From Promicromonospora sp. MEB111 (GTDB lineage: Bacteria > Actinomycetota > Actinomycetes > Actinomycetales > Cellulomonadaceae), in NCBI RefSeq assembly GCF_030209445.1, contig NZ_JARVSD010000008.1, forward strand, positions 62,001 to 126,000: a DNA stretch of 64,000 bases. Reading direction: 5' to 3'. This document shows positions 8,360-17,030 of this stretch, in pieces. Position 1 is the stretch's first letter. Each line of letters opens with the position of its first letter. The notes below the pieces were generated by a model. It searched no databases. It was not told where the DNA came from and saw only the letters and a program-made list of their open reading frames with translations. The position numbers were made by a program, and so were the translations under genes.

Positions 8360-8914
8360 TCAGGCGCGCGGGACGTCCTTGATCTCGCTCCAGTCGTACC
8401 AGAGCAGGTCGCGGTCCGTGACGCGCTGCAGCGCCTCGTCCAGCGCGGTGTCGGACTCCTCGCCCACCTCGGCCGTCGTCTCGGCGTCGCTCTCCTCGTC
8501 GGCTGCGGCCAGCACGTCGGCGATGTCGGCGCCGGCCTCCGGCTCGTCGACGTGCACGCAGACGATCGCCACCTGCTCGACCGTGCTGGTCACCTGGACC
8601 TCGGAGGCGACGGGCTCGTCGTCGTCCGCGCCGCCGGCCGGGACGGGGCCGACCGCCGCGTCCGGGACCTCCACCGTGATGATCACGCGCTGGTGCGGGG
8701 CGTCGGGCCGGCCGGCGATCAGTGCCAGCGAGTCGTCGGCGGCGTTGAGCGCGGCGACGTACTCCAGGCTCTCGGCGTCCTCGTCGGGCAGGGCGGCCTC
8801 GAGCTCCTTGGTCACGGCGTGGGCCCGGCGGGGCGCGACGGTCCAGCGGGCGGCGTCGGTGGCGTGGGAGACGGCGTCGAGCTCGTCGAGCGTGGCGGGC
8901 ACGTAGATGCGCAT
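8360..8914 (-). CDS. Conserved actinobacterial DUF6912-like protein
   Basis: 184 residues from the ATG at 8914 (MRIYVPATLDEL). The longer frame extends into the promoter of the next divergent gene. The protein starts with a short domain (MRIYVPATLDELDAVSH ... RRAHAVTKELEAALPDEDAESLEYVAA), then has an acidic, Ala/Glu-rich middle and ends WYDWSEIKDV. It has no catalytic motif or membrane segment. The architecture fits the actinobacterial family called DUF6912; its role is unknown. It converges with hisN with only 8 bp between stops. Confidence 0.6.
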   Translation of the reverse strand: MRIYVPATLDELDAVSHATDAARWTVAPRRAHAVTKELEAALPDEDAESLEYVAALNAADDSLALIAGRPDAPHQRVIITVEVPDAAVGPVPAGGADDDEPVASEVQVTSTVEQVAIVCVHVDEPEAGADIADVLAAADEESDAETTAEVGEESDTALDEALQRVTDRDLLWYDWSEIKDVPRA

Positions 8915-9042
8915 GTGCTCAGTCTGCCGTGTGTCGAGCCCACGCGAGTGGAGTGGCGGTGTCACCCAGTCCCCGTACTCTCGTGTCCGGCGCCGGGGCG
9001 GGACGCCGAGGGTAGTGGTAGCAGCCGAGGGCAGGAGACGAG

Positions 9043-9672
9043 ATGGGTGCCAAGACCGCGATGCTGGTGTACGCGGACGGAGACGTGGCGACGGGTCTGA
9101 CGGGCGCGGCCGAGTTCGCCGACGAGGCGAGCGCTGCCGAGCTGCTCGGCCTGCTGTGGCCACCGGCCCGGATCCGGCCGGACGGCGAGGAGCCCTGGGA
9201 CCTCGGGGACGCGGTGTTCCCGCCCGAGGGCCGGGCGTGCGCCCTGTCGACGCCCGAGGTGGACGTGCTGTGCGACCAGGCCCTCATGCTCGACCGGCCC
9301 TCCCAGCTGCCCGCCCACCTGGTCGACGCGAGCATGGGCCGCACCCTGTACCTGCACGCGATGCACAGCGTGGTGGACTGGTTCGCCTTCGCGGTGTGGC
9401 GGGACGGCACGCTCGTACGCTCGCTGAGCCTGTCCCCGGACGACGGCGTGCTGGAGGACAGGGGCGAGCGCCTCGCCTTCGAGCAGCCGTTCTGGGCGGG
9501 CGAGCACCCGGCCGGGGGTGACTACGCGCTCCCGTTCCACCCGCTGGAGCTGGGGGAGCACGCCCTGAGCGAGTTCTTCGGCTTCAACATCGAGGGGGCC
9601 GACGACGGCGGCCCGTCCGCCGGCCGGCTGGACCCGTGGGCCGTGGAGCTGTTCGGCTTCCAGGTGGTGTAA
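9043..9672 (+). CDS. DUF6928-like protein
   Basis: 209 residues, preceded by a GAGACGAG ribosome site. MGAKTAMLVYADGDVATGL followed by a long beta-rich body with WFAFAVWRDGTLVRSLSLSPDDGV and FEQPFWAGEHP matches the actinobacterial family DUF6928. It is soluble, with no signal peptide. No function is established. It lies 65 bp upstream of the glyoxalase-fold gene in the same direction. Confidence 0.65.
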   Translation: MGAKTAMLVYADGDVATGLTGAAEFADEASAAELLGLLWPPARIRPDGEEPWDLGDAVFPPEGRACALSTPEVDVLCDQALMLDRPSQLPAHLVDASMGRTLYLHAMHSVVDWFAFAVWRDGTLVRSLSLSPDDGVLEDRGERLAFEQPFWAGEHPAGGDYALPFHPLELGEHALSEFFGFNIEGADDGGPSAGRLDPWAVELFGFQVV

Positions 9673-9737
9673 CCGGGTCCAGCGCTCGACAGATCTCCGA
9701 AACACTCGTACATTTGTTCGAGAACGAGGAGGTCGTC

Positions 9738-10166
9738 ATGCCCGAACCCACCACAGCCCGTCCGACCGGGGTGGTCCCCATGCTGTCCTACCAGGACGGC
9801 GTGTCCGCCATGGACTGGCTCATCAAGGCCTTCGGCTTCACCGAGGCGGAACGCTGGCTGGACGACGACGGACATCTCTCCCACGGCGAGCTCGACGCCG
9901 GCGGCGGTCGCGTGATGCTCTCCGAGCTCGCGTCCTACGAGGGACCGGCCGAGCACCGCAAGCACTGCCGGGCCGCCGACGCGTGGCTGTCGACGCCCTG
10001 GGTGATCGACGGCGTGCTGGTCCACGTGGACGACGTCGAGGCCCACCTCGCCCACGCCCAGGCCGCCGGCGCGGGGGTGCTGTCGAAGATCGAGGAGGCG
10101 CCGTACGGCCGCTCGTACCGCGCGGAGGACCTGGAGGGGCACCGCTGGATGTTCCTCCAGCCCTGA
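9738..10166 (+). CDS. VOC (glyoxalase/bleomycin-resistance) superfamily protein
   Basis: 142 residues from the ATG at 9738 behind a strong GAGGAGG site. The sequence follows the PhnB-like VOC pattern: VVPMLSYQDGVSAMDWLIKAFGF, then HGELDAGGGRVMLSE, VHVDDVEAHLAHAQAAGA and SYRAEDLEGHRWMF. Two beta-alpha-beta-beta-beta units form a metal or ligand pocket. The catalysed reaction or bound ligand cannot be assigned. It converges on the endonuclease V-like gene with 8 bp between stops. Confidence 0.8.
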   Translation: MPEPTTARPTGVVPMLSYQDGVSAMDWLIKAFGFTEAERWLDDDGHLSHGELDAGGGRVMLSELASYEGPAEHRKHCRAADAWLSTPWVIDGVLVHVDDVEAHLAHAQAAGAGVLSKIEEAPYGRSYRAEDLEGHRWMFLQP

Positions 10167-10174
10167 CGTGTCGG

Positions 10175-10696
10175 CTACGCCGGGTCCCCGCCGCGGGCCA
10201 GCCGGTCCACGCGGCGCAGCGCGTCGGGGAACCGCGCCTCGCCGGCCATCTCCCGGACCAGGTCGGCCGCGGCGTCGAGCGGCATCCCCGACGCCGTGAC
10301 GTACAGGGGACGGGCGGACTGGCCGCGCAGCACCTCGGCGGCGTGCGACGCGGCGTGGAACCGGGTCTTGGCCACGCCGAGCACCACGGGGGCCAGTCCG
10401 GCGTCGGCCACGTGGGCGCCCAGCCCCGGGCTGCCGGCCGGGTCGAGGTCCACGTAACCGTCCACGATCAGCAGGTCCAGGGGTGCGATGCCGGCCAGCA
10501 CCTGGCGGAGCGGCGGCAGCTCGCGCTCGTAGAACCGCCCCGGCCGGTACTCCGCGACCTGCTCGACCAGCACGGAGCGCTCCTCGACCAGCGTCGCGAA
10601 CGTCGGGTCCTCGGCGACGACCAGCGCGGCCCGCGCCCCGCCGTCGTCCAGGTACTGCACGTCCACCGCGCCGTAGCGCGGGGTGCCGTCGGTCAT
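10175..10696 (-). CDS. Endonuclease V-like protein (nfi family, compact)
   Basis: 173 residues. Key endonuclease V blocks are recognisable: GAVDVQY (first catalytic Asp), YRPGRFYERELPPL (equivalent of the FRE-x-PPL block with catalytic Glu), LLIVDGYVDLDP (second Asp) and APVVLGVAKTRF. It is shorter than typical enzymes (about 220 residues), so nuclease activity at deoxyinosine is plausible but not proven. The start ATG at 10696 is 2 bp beyond the stop codon of rsgA, and the gene continues the aroA-rsgA transcript. Confidence 0.75.
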   Translation of the reverse strand: MTDGTPRYGAVDVQYLDDGGARAALVVAEDPTFATLVEERSVLVEQVAEYRPGRFYERELPPLRQVLAGIAPLDLLIVDGYVDLDPAGSPGLGAHVADAGLAPVVLGVAKTRFHAASHAAEVLRGQSARPLYVTASGMPLDAAADLVREMAGEARFPDALRRVDRLARGGDPA

Positions 10697-10698
10697 GG

Positions 10699-11814
10699 TC
10701 AGGCGTCCGAGCCGGTCCGGGACGACAGCAGGCGGCGGAACGAGGCGAGCCGGGCTGCCCGGGCCTGCCGCTCGTCGTCGGGGGAGGCCTCGACCCAGTC
10801 GTCGAGGGCGCAGTCCGGGGCGTCCGCGAGGTGCGTGCAGCCGCGGGGGCACTCCTGCGCCACCTCGTTCAGGTCCTCGAACGCCTGCAGCAGGTGCGCC
10901 ACCTCGACGTGCGCCAGGCCGAACGAGCGCACGCCCGGCGTGTCGATCACCCAGCCGTCGAAGGCCTCGCCAGGCTCGGCGCCACCCTCGCCGGGCGCGC
11001 CGTCGTCCTCGAGCTCGCCCTCCGGGGCCCCGACCGGGAGCCGCAGCGCGACCGCCGACGTCGAGGTGTGCCGGCCGCGCCCCGTCACGTCGTTGACCAC
11101 CCCGGTGGCCCGCCTCGCCTCGGGCACCAGCGCGTTGATCAGCGTCGACTTGCCGACGCCCGAGTGCCCCACGAGCACCGACACCAGGCCGCGCAGCCGG
11201 TCGCGCACCTCCTCGACGGACTCCGGCGTGAGCACCACGGCGCCGTCGTCGCCCGACGGCGCCCGCTGCGTCACCACGACCTCGACCCCGAGCGGCTCGT
11301 AGAGCTCGCGCAGGTGGTCGGGGGAGGCGAGATCGGCCTTGGTCAGGCACAGGAGCACCGACATCCCGGCGTCGTAGGCGGCCACGACGCAGCGATCGAT
11401 CATGCCGGTGCGCGGCTCCGGCTGGGCCAGCGCGGTGACGATGACGAGCTGGTCCGCGTTGGCGACGACGATCCGCTCGTAGGGGTCGGTGTCGTCGGCG
11501 GTGCGGCGCAGCGTGGCAGTGCGCTCCTGGATGCGCACGATCCGCGCGAGCGACCCTTCCTCGCCGGAGGTGTCGCCCACGACGTCGACCCGGTCGCCGA
11601 CGACGACCCGCGTGCGGGTGAGCTCGCGCGCTTTCATGGCGGTCACTGTCAGCGCCTCGTCCACGAGCAGCGTGTACCGCCCGCGGTCCACGCCGGTGAC
11701 CAGCCCGGTGACGGCGTCCGAGTGCTCGGGGCGCTGTTTGGTCCGGGGCCGGGACCCGCGCTTGGACGGGCGGGACCTGAAGTCCGACTCGTCGCGGATG
11801 TCGCGCCGGCCCAT
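10699..11814 (-). CDS. rsgA: Ribosome small-subunit-dependent GTPase RsgA
   Basis: 371 residues. This is a circularly permuted GTPase: N-terminal OB-like domain with VVVGDRVDVVG, then the G4 motif TKAD, G1 GHSGVGKST and G3 DTPGVRSFG. The C-terminal zinc knuckle CPRGCTH...C is also present. RsgA binds 30S subunits and hydrolyses GTP during late assembly. The spacer between G2 (GRGRHTST) and G3 holds an acidic 30-residue insertion (GAPEGELEDDGAPGEGG). The ATG overlaps the aroA stop by 1 bp, giving translational coupling. Confidence 0.95.
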   Translation of the reverse strand: MGRRDIRDESDFRSRPSKRGSRPRTKQRPEHSDAVTGLVTGVDRGRYTLLVDEALTVTAMKARELTRTRVVVGDRVDVVGDTSGEEGSLARIVRIQERTATLRRTADDTDPYERIVVANADQLVIVTALAQPEPRTGMIDRCVVAAYDAGMSVLLCLTKADLASPDHLRELYEPLGVEVVVTQRAPSGDDGAVVLTPESVEEVRDRLRGLVSVLVGHSGVGKSTLINALVPEARRATGVVNDVTGRGRHTSTSAVALRLPVGAPEGELEDDGAPGEGGAEPGEAFDGWVIDTPGVRSFGLAHVEVAHLLQAFEDLNEVAQECPRGCTHLADAPDCALDDWVEASPDDERQARAARLASFRRLLSSRTGSDA

Positions 11815-13130
11815 CAGCCCAGCATGCCCAGCCACATGCCCGTGAAGTCGGGCAAGGTCTTGGCCGTGGTGCCGATATTCTCCACCAGCACCCCTGGCAC
11901 GCGCAGGCCGAGCAGCGCGGCCGAGGTGGCCATGCGGTGGTCGGCGTACGTGCGCACGACGTCGCCGCGCAGCGGCCGCGGCGTGATGACCAGGCCGTCC
12001 CGGGTCTCCTCCGCCTGCCCGCCGAGCCGCGTGATCTCGCGGGCCAGCGCGGCCAGGCGGTCGGTCTCGTGACCCCGCAGGTGCGCGATGCCGCGCAACC
12101 GGGAGGGCGAGTCGGCGAGGGCCGCCAGCGCGGCGAACGTCGGTGCGAGCTCGCCGCCGGCGTGCAGGTCGACGTCGATCCCGTGGATCTCGCCCGTCCC
12201 GGTCACGGACAGGACGCCGTCGGCCAGGGTGGACGTGCCGCCCATGCGCTCCAGCAGCTCGGGCACCATGGCGCCCGGCTGGGTGGTCAGGGTCGGCCAG
12301 CCGGGGACCCGTACCGTGCCGCCCGCGACGAGGGCCGACGCGAGGAACGGTGCCGCGTTGGACAGGTCGGGCTCGACGCGCACGTCGCGGCCGGCGATGG
12401 GGCCGGGGCGCACGCTCCAGATGCCGTCCCGCGAGTCGTCGACCTCGACGCCGACGTCGCGCAGCGTCGCGACCGTCATCTCGATGTGGGGCAGGCTCGG
12501 CAGGGTGGCGCCGATGTGCCGCAGCGTGAGGCCACGCTCGTAACGCGCGGCGGCGAGGAGCAGCCCGGACACGAACTGCGAGGACCCCGAGGCGTCGACG
12601 TCCACGGAGCCGCCCGGCACGCTGCCGCGGCCCTCGACGGTGAAGGGGAGGTAGCTCGGCAGGTCGCCGGTGTCGCCCGTGCCCTCCGGGTCGTGCACCG
12701 TGATGCCGAGGGCGCGCAGCGCGGCGAGCACCGGCAGCATCGGCCGCACGCGGGCCTCGGGGTCGCCGTCGAACCGGACCGGGCCGTCGGCGAGGGCGGC
12801 GAACGGCGGCAGGAACCGCATCACCGTGCCGGCCAGGCCGGTGTCGACCTCGGTGCCGCCGGTGACGGGCCCCGGCGTGACGTGCAGCGTGCTCGGCTGG
12901 TCGCCCTCCTCGATCCGCGCGCCGAGGGCGCGCAGGGCGCCGATCATCAGGTCCGCGTCCCGGCTGCGCAGGGCGCCGCGCAGGGTGCCCGGGGAGTCCG
13001 CGAGGGCGGCGAGCACCAGGAGCCGGTTGGTCAGCGACTTGCTGCCGGGTACCTCGACCGTCGCGTCCAGCGGCGCGCCGGCGAGCGGCGCCTCCCATGT
13101 CGGTGCGGGCGCGGTGGTCGAAGAAGTCAT
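11814..13130 (-). CDS. aroA: 3-phosphoshikimate 1-carboxyvinyltransferase (EPSP synthase)
   Basis: 438 residues. It joins phosphoenolpyruvate to shikimate-3-phosphate, the sixth step of the shikimate pathway. [18 protein letters not shown] is the N-terminal substrate-binding motif, [13 protein letters not shown] is the conserved glycine/arginine loop, and LRGHETDRL plus the C-terminal [13 protein letters not shown] complete the active site. The first gene of an aroA-rsgA-endonuclease V-like operon, an arrangement seen widely in actinobacteria. Confidence 0.95.
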   Translation of the reverse strand: MTSSTTAPAPTWEAPLAGAPLDATVEVPGSKSLTNRLLVLAALADSPGTLRGALRSRDADLMIGALRALGARIEEGDQPSTLHVTPGPVTGGTEVDTGLAGTVMRFLPPFAALADGPVRFDGDPEARVRPMLPVLAALRALGITVHDPEGTGDTGDLPSYLPFTVEGRGSVPGGSVDVDASGSSQFVSGLLLAAARYERGLTLRHIGATLPSLPHIEMTVATLRDVGVEVDDSRDGIWSVRPGPIAGRDVRVEPDLSNAAPFLASALVAGGTVRVPGWPTLTTQPGAMVPELLERMGGTSTLADGVLSVTGTGEIHGIDVDLHAGGELAPTFAALAALADSPSRLRGIAHLRGHETDRLAALAREITRLGGQAEETRDGLVITPRPLRGDVVRTYADHRMATSAALLGLRVPGVLVENIGTTAKTLPDFTGMWLGMLG

Positions 13131-13221
13131 GTGCCGAGATTATCGCGGAGCGGAGCCGCGCGGCGGCTCGTGTCCGGCGCGCCGGTCACCGGGGGTGGCC
13201 TGCGCGTCCGGCACCCGGCGG

Positions 13222-13695
13222 TCACGCCTCGGCGGCCGCGGCCTTCTTCTCCGCGCGCGCCGCGCGAGCCTGCTGGACGCGCCACGACATGCCCGGCCGG
13301 CCCTCCAGGTCCGCACCCGCGATGAGAGCGGCGCCGACCGAGGCGAGGTTGTGCAGGAACCGGTCGGTGCGCGCGGGCCGCTCCGCCTTGGGTGCGGTGA
13401 AGGGCTGGTTCACGACGGCGAGCGGCAGCGTCAGCAGCGCGAGGGCGAGGGCGGAGGCGCGCGGCGCCTTGCCCAGCGCGAGCAGCGTGCCCGCCGTGGC
13501 GGTCGCGATCCCGTGCGCGCGCACGAGCGTGGCGACCTGCTTCTCGCTGAGCGGCTCGGCACCGAGTGCCTTGGTCGCCAGGGCCGATCCCGTGCGGGCG
13601 GCGGCCACGTGCTCGCTCGGCTTCCGGGCAGCCTGCACGCCGTCGTAGATGAACGAGGAGGCCAGCAGCGGTCGCGCGATGTGTCGAAGCAGCAT
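13222..13695 (-). CDS. DoxX-family membrane protein
   Basis: 157 residues from the ATG at 13695 ([19 protein letters not shown]). That N-terminus, a [18 protein letters not shown] segment and the [17 protein letters not shown] segment are typical DoxX membrane helices. The C-terminus is highly basic and Ala-rich ([14 protein letters not shown]). In mycobacteria DoxX-type proteins take part in membrane redox complexes with SodA and SseA. The gene is divergent from the sigR operon, which responds to thiol oxidation, so a redox role is plausible but inferred. Confidence 0.8.
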   Translation of the reverse strand: MLLRHIARPLLASSFIYDGVQAARKPSEHVAAARTGSALATKALGAEPLSEKQVATLVRAHGIATATAGTLLALGKAPRASALALALLTLPLAVVNQPFTAPKAERPARTDRFLHNLASVGAALIAGADLEGRPGMSWRVQQARAARAEKKAAAAEA

Positions 13696-13751
13696 GGCTC
13701 CACCTTGGCAGATGCGGGCCGCGGTCGCAGCAGGATGCCGCGCGCGCCGCC

Positions 13752-13778
13752 GGGAATTCGAGGCCGTGGACGGCGGTT
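13752..13778 (+). promoter_or_regulatory. SigR/SigH-type promoter of sigR-rsrA
   Basis: GGGAAT at 13752-13757 and GTT at 13776-13778 are separated by exactly 18 bp, matching the known consensus for thiol-stress sigma factors (GGAAT-N18/19-GTT). Transcription would start about 13785, next to the GTG at 13788 that opens a long in-frame extension of sigR. This implies autoregulation. Confidence 0.8.
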
Positions 13779-14072
13779 GAAGCGGACGTGGAGCAATGCC
13801 TCGAGAAGGATGCGGTGAACGACACGGTGATCGGCACGGTGACAAACGCAACAACCAGCCCGGAGACCAGCGGCCTGCCCGGTGCGACGGCAGGTTCGTC
13901 GGCGGTCGCGCAGAGCGCTCCCCTGATGTTCGGAGCAGTCCCGACGCACCTCCTGGACGCCGGTACCGACTCGGCGAAGGGCACGGCGGACGTCCTGTCC
14001 GGCGCCGCCTCGAGCGCTTTCGGCGCCGTTCTGGCGAACACCGGCTGGCCGACGCGGCTAGGCTCAAGGGCG

Positions 14073-14846
14073 ATGACTGACACTTCCCGTGAGCAGAACC
14101 AGGGCGCAGGCGCCGATGCCGGCAGCGCCGACGTCGAGGCGCGCCCCGGCGAGGGTGCGAGCGAGGCCGTCGTCGGGACCACGGGACCGACCGAGGGCAC
14201 CGACGTGACCACCGACGTCGACCCCGAGGACGCCGAGGGAACCGAGCGGTCCCCCCAGGAGGAGGACTCGACGGCCCGCGCCGCGCGGTTCGAGCGGGAC
14301 GCCCTGCAGTACCTCGACCAGCTGTACTCCGCCGCGCTGCGCATGACGCGCAACCCCGCGGACGCGGAGGACCTGGTGCAGGAGACGTTCGCCAAGGCGT
14401 TCGCGGCGTTCCACCAGTACCGGCCGGGCACCAACCTGAAGGCCTGGCTGTACCGGATCCTCACGAACACGTTCATCAACAGCTACCGCAAGAAGCAGCG
14501 CGAGCCGCAGCAGTCCCAGGCGGAGGACGTCGAGGACTGGCAGATCGCGCGCGCGGCGTCGCACACGTCGCGCGGCCTGCGCTCGGCCGAGGCCGAGGCG
14601 CTGGACCGGCTCCCGGACAGCGATGTGAAGCGGGCGCTCGCCGAGCTCCCGGAGGACCGTCGGATGGTCGTCTACTACGCCGACGTCGAGGGCTTCCCCT
14701 ACAAGGAGATCGCGGAGATCATGGGGACGCCGATCGGGACCGTCATGTCCCGTCTGCACCGCGGACGCCGGCAGCTGCGTGAGCTCCTCGCCGACTACGC
14801 CGCTCAGCGAGGACTCGTCAGCCAGGCGCCCGGAGGTGCGCAGTGA
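14073..14846 (+). CDS. sigR: RNA polymerase sigma factor SigR/SigH, thiol-oxidative stress ECF family
   Basis: 257 residues from the ATG at 14073 with an AAGGG site. After about 65 acidic residues, region 2 reads [19 protein letters not shown], with [17 protein letters not shown] and [24 protein letters not shown]. Region 4 contains [41 protein letters not shown]. This is the SigR group that controls thioredoxin and mycothiol genes. The frame stays open upstream to a GTG at 13788, adding 95 residues; in Streptomyces an upstream start produces an unstable, stress-induced long isoform. The stop overlaps rsrA by 4 bp. Confidence 0.93.
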   Translation: MTDTSREQNQGAGADAGSADVEARPGEGASEAVVGTTGPTEGTDVTTDVDPEDAEGTERSPQEEDSTARAARFERDALQYLDQLYSAALRMTRNPADAEDLVQETFAKAFAAFHQYRPGTNLKAWLYRILTNTFINSYRKKQREPQQSQAEDVEDWQIARAASHTSRGLRSAEAEALDRLPDSDVKRALAELPEDRRMVVYYADVEGFPYKEIAEIMGTPIGTVMSRLHRGRRQLRELLADYAAQRGLVSQAPGGAQ

Positions 14847-15127
14847 ACAACATCAAACCCGTACCGCACGACACGGCGGGGGAGTCCGAGTGCGAACACG
14901 CACTGACGCACCTGTACGAGTACCTGGACTCCGAGATGACGCCGGACGACGAGCAGCGCATGCGCGCCCACGTCGCCCACTGCTCGCCGTGCCTGGCGGA
15001 GCTGAGCGTCGAGGACCTGGTCAAGCAGCTCGTGAAGCGGTCGTGCAGCGAGCGCGCGCCGGACACCCTGCGCGTACGGATCCACGAGCAGCTGACGGTG
15101 ATGTCAGTGGTCTCGGTGGCCGACTGA
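14843..15127 (+). CDS. rsrA: Mycothiol-system zinc anti-sigma factor RsrA
   Basis: 94 residues from a GTG that overlaps the sigR stop (GTGA). The ZAS motif is clear: an early Cys in [16 protein letters not shown], then HVAHCSPC (H-x3-C-x2-C). In its relatives these residues bind zinc and form a disulfide on oxidation, releasing SigR. The short length and position directly after sigR confirm the assignment. A terminator follows within 25 bp. Confidence 0.93.
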   Translation: MNNIKPVPHDTAGESECEHALTHLYEYLDSEMTPDDEQRMRAHVAHCSPCLAELSVEDLVKQLVKRSCSERAPDTLRVRIHEQLTVMSVVSVAD

Positions 15128-15148
15128 CGCAGCAGCCCGAGGCATGAC

Positions 15149-15183
15149 AAAGGGCCGGTACCCCGTGGGGGTGCCGGCCCTTT
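15149..15183. terminator. Bidirectional terminator between rsrA and the bL37 gene
   Basis: A long hairpin: AAAGGGCCGG and CCGGCCCTTT arms perfectly paired, with CCCC/GGGG continuing inward around a 3-nt loop. The A-run and T-run at the ends let it work in both directions between the two convergent genes. Confidence 0.85.
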
Positions 15184-15204
15184 CGCATGCTCAGGCTGTT
15201 CGCC

Positions 15205-15279
15205 TCAGGCGTTGGGACGCTTGCCGTGGTTGGCGGCCGAGCCCTTGCGGCTACGGCGCTTGCGACCGCGCTTGCTCAT
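15205..15279 (-). CDS. 50S ribosomal protein bL37
   Basis: A 24-codon gene. The minus strand reads MSKRGRKRRSRK, then GSAANHGKRPNA and TGA. This matches the tiny lysine/arginine-rich bL37 protein found by structure in mycobacterial ribosomes, including the conserved ANHGKRPN C-terminus. An AGGAG site lies 6 bp upstream of the ATG. It is too short for most gene finders. It stands alone and converges with sigR-rsrA across the terminator. Confidence 0.92.
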   Translation of the reverse strand: MSKRGRKRRSRKGSAANHGKRPNA

Positions 15280-15369
15280 GGGTGTCTCCTGACAGGTGAC
15301 GGACTGAATGGCTCAATGGTCCCACAGATCCGGGGGTTGTCAGGCCGCACGGGGTTGTCAGGTCGAGTA

Positions 15370-15410
15370 ACGCGATATATCGTGTCTGGCATCAACGCGA
15401 TATATCGCGT
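15370..15410. promoter_or_regulatory. Twin palindromic operators, probably for the PadR regulator
   Basis: ACGCGATATATCGTGT (15370-15385) and the perfect palindrome ACGCGATATATCGCGT (15395-15410) are two copies of the same 16-bp box, 25 bp centre to centre. They end 26 bp before the start of the first DUF4097 gene. The A/T core inside a GC-rich genome, two near-identical copies and a PadR gene in the same operon point to autoregulation. Confidence 0.75.
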
Positions 15411-15436
15411 TCAGGACCTGACCATCGGAGGCACTC

Positions 15437-16303
15437 ATGAGCACGGACAGCTGGACCGTCACCGGTCCGCAGACCATCGAGCTGAGCGACGTGACCACCG
15501 TGGACGCCCACGTCGTCGACGGCCGGCTGGACGTCGTCGCCCACGACGAGCCCGTCGTCCGCGTCGAGGTGCACTCGGTCGAGGGCCGGTCCCTGGAGGT
15601 CCGCCTCGAGGACGGCCGCCTGGTCATCGAGCACGAGAGCGGCCTCAGCGGCTGGGGCTCGTTCATGAAGCGGTTCGCCGACTTCGGCGGCAAGGCACGC
15701 GCCGACATCCACGTCGCGGTACCCGCCGGCACCGCGGTGCGCCTGGGCACGATCCGCGGCGAGTGCCTCCTGGCGGGCACGACGGCCGGGGCGTCCGCGT
15801 CCACCGTCTCCGGGTCCCTGCTGGTCTCCCGCACGGCCGGCGACCTCAGGCTGAACACCGTCTCCGGCGAGGTGACGGTCCGCGACCACGTGGGCGACAT
15901 CACGAGCAATACCGTGTCCGCCGACGTCGTGGTGAGCGGGTCCGCCGAGTCCGTCGTGTCGTCGTCGGTCTCCGGGGACGTGACGATCGACCTGGCGACC
16001 CAGCCGCGGTCGGTCAAGGTCAACTCGGTGTCCGGGAACCTGCTGCTGCGCGTGCCGGACGACGGCGCGGTGGCCGTGTCCGCGCAGAGTGTCAGCGGGC
16101 GCGTGACGGTGGGCGGCGCCCAGTTCTCCGGCGGCGGCGGTGCCACGTTCTCCGGCGTCGGCCGCACCGATGCCGGGCCTGCCGGCCCGGGGACCACCCG
16201 GCTGCGGGCCACCAGCGTCTCCGGCGAGGTCACCGTCGTCGGCTTCCCGCAGGACGCCCCCGTCGACGCCACCCCCGCGGACCACTCGACCGTGGAGCTG
16301 TGA
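15437..16303 (+). CDS. DUF4097-family beta-solenoid protein
   Basis: 288 residues. After an N-terminal strand-rich part (WTVTGPQTIELSDVTTVDAHVV) the protein has repeated VSG-containing strands (STVSGSLLV, NTVSGEVTV, SSVSGDVTI, NSVSGNLLL, QSVSGRVTV, TSVSGEVTV) about 20 residues apart. This is the adhesin-like right-handed beta-helix of DUF4097. There is no signal peptide, so it is probably cytoplasmic or membrane-peripheral. It is first in a three-gene operon; its stop overlaps the PadR start (ATGA). Confidence 0.85.
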   Translation: MSTDSWTVTGPQTIELSDVTTVDAHVVDGRLDVVAHDEPVVRVEVHSVEGRSLEVRLEDGRLVIEHESGLSGWGSFMKRFADFGGKARADIHVAVPAGTAVRLGTIRGECLLAGTTAGASASTVSGSLLVSRTAGDLRLNTVSGEVTVRDHVGDITSNTVSADVVVSGSAESVVSSSVSGDVTIDLATQPRSVKVNSVSGNLLLRVPDDGAVAVSAQSVSGRVTVGGAQFSGGGGATFSGVGRTDAGPAGPGTTRLRATSVSGEVTVVGFPQDAPVDATPADHSTVEL

Positions 16304-16989
16304 TGCCACCGGTCTTCGCCCACGGCGAGCTGCGCCTCTACCTCCTGGTGCTGCTCATGGACGGGCCCCGGCACGGGTACGAGCTCATCACCGAGCTCAC
16401 CCGGCGCTTCGGCGGCACGTACCGCCCCAGCGCGGGGACCATCTACCCGCGGCTGGCCCGGCTCGAGGAGGAAGGGCTGGTGCGCCGTTCCGCGCCGGGA
16501 CCCGGCACGGCCGGACCCTCCGGCGCCGGGCGCAAGGGTACCTACGAGCTCACCCCCGCCGGCCAGGCCGAGCTCGACTCCCGCCTCGACGACGTCAAGC
16601 GCCTGGAGCGCAGCGTCGCCGAGACGGTACGCAGCCTCGCGGACGACGTGCGGGCCGACATCCGCGACACGATGCGCGGCCTGCGGGCCGAGCTCGCCGC
16701 CGCGGCGCAGGAGGTGCGCACCCGCCCGCGACCGGGCCCCGACACCACGCCGGACCCGCGCCGCACCCAGTCCAACTCGCTGCGGCACGACGCCGAGGCG
16801 GTGCTGCAGCGGTTCCGCAACGACGTGCTGGCCGACCTGCGGGAGGCCGACGTCGCCGGTACGGTGTCGGCGCTGACCGTCGAGACGCTGCGCACCGTCC
16901 TCGACTCGGCGCGTGCCGCGATCCGTGGGACCCTGCCGAACAGCGCGAGCAGCTCACCGCCCGCCGCACACCGCACGAGCCCGCAGTGA
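16303..16989 (+). CDS. PadR-family transcriptional regulator
   Basis: 228 residues. The N-terminal winged helix is typical: ELRLYLLVLLMDGPRHGYELITELTRRFGGTYRPSAGTIYPRLARLEEEGLV, with Y-x-x-S-x-G-T-I-Y-P as the recognition region. A wing of small residues (PGPGTAGPSGAGRKGTYELT) and a long C-terminal helical part (about 110-228) follow. PadR proteins are usually repressors released by small ligands. It sits between two DUF4097 genes and probably binds the two palindromes upstream of the first one. Confidence 0.9.
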   Translation: MPPVFAHGELRLYLLVLLMDGPRHGYELITELTRRFGGTYRPSAGTIYPRLARLEEEGLVRRSAPGPGTAGPSGAGRKGTYELTPAGQAELDSRLDDVKRLERSVAETVRSLADDVRADIRDTMRGLRAELAAAAQEVRTRPRPGPDTTPDPRRTQSNSLRHDAEAVLQRFRNDVLADLREADVAGTVSALTVETLRTVLDSARAAIRGTLPNSASSSPPAAHRTSPQ

Positions 16990-17030
16990 CCAGATCAGTG
17001 ACCCCCCATCCCCATGAACGGAGCACAGCG

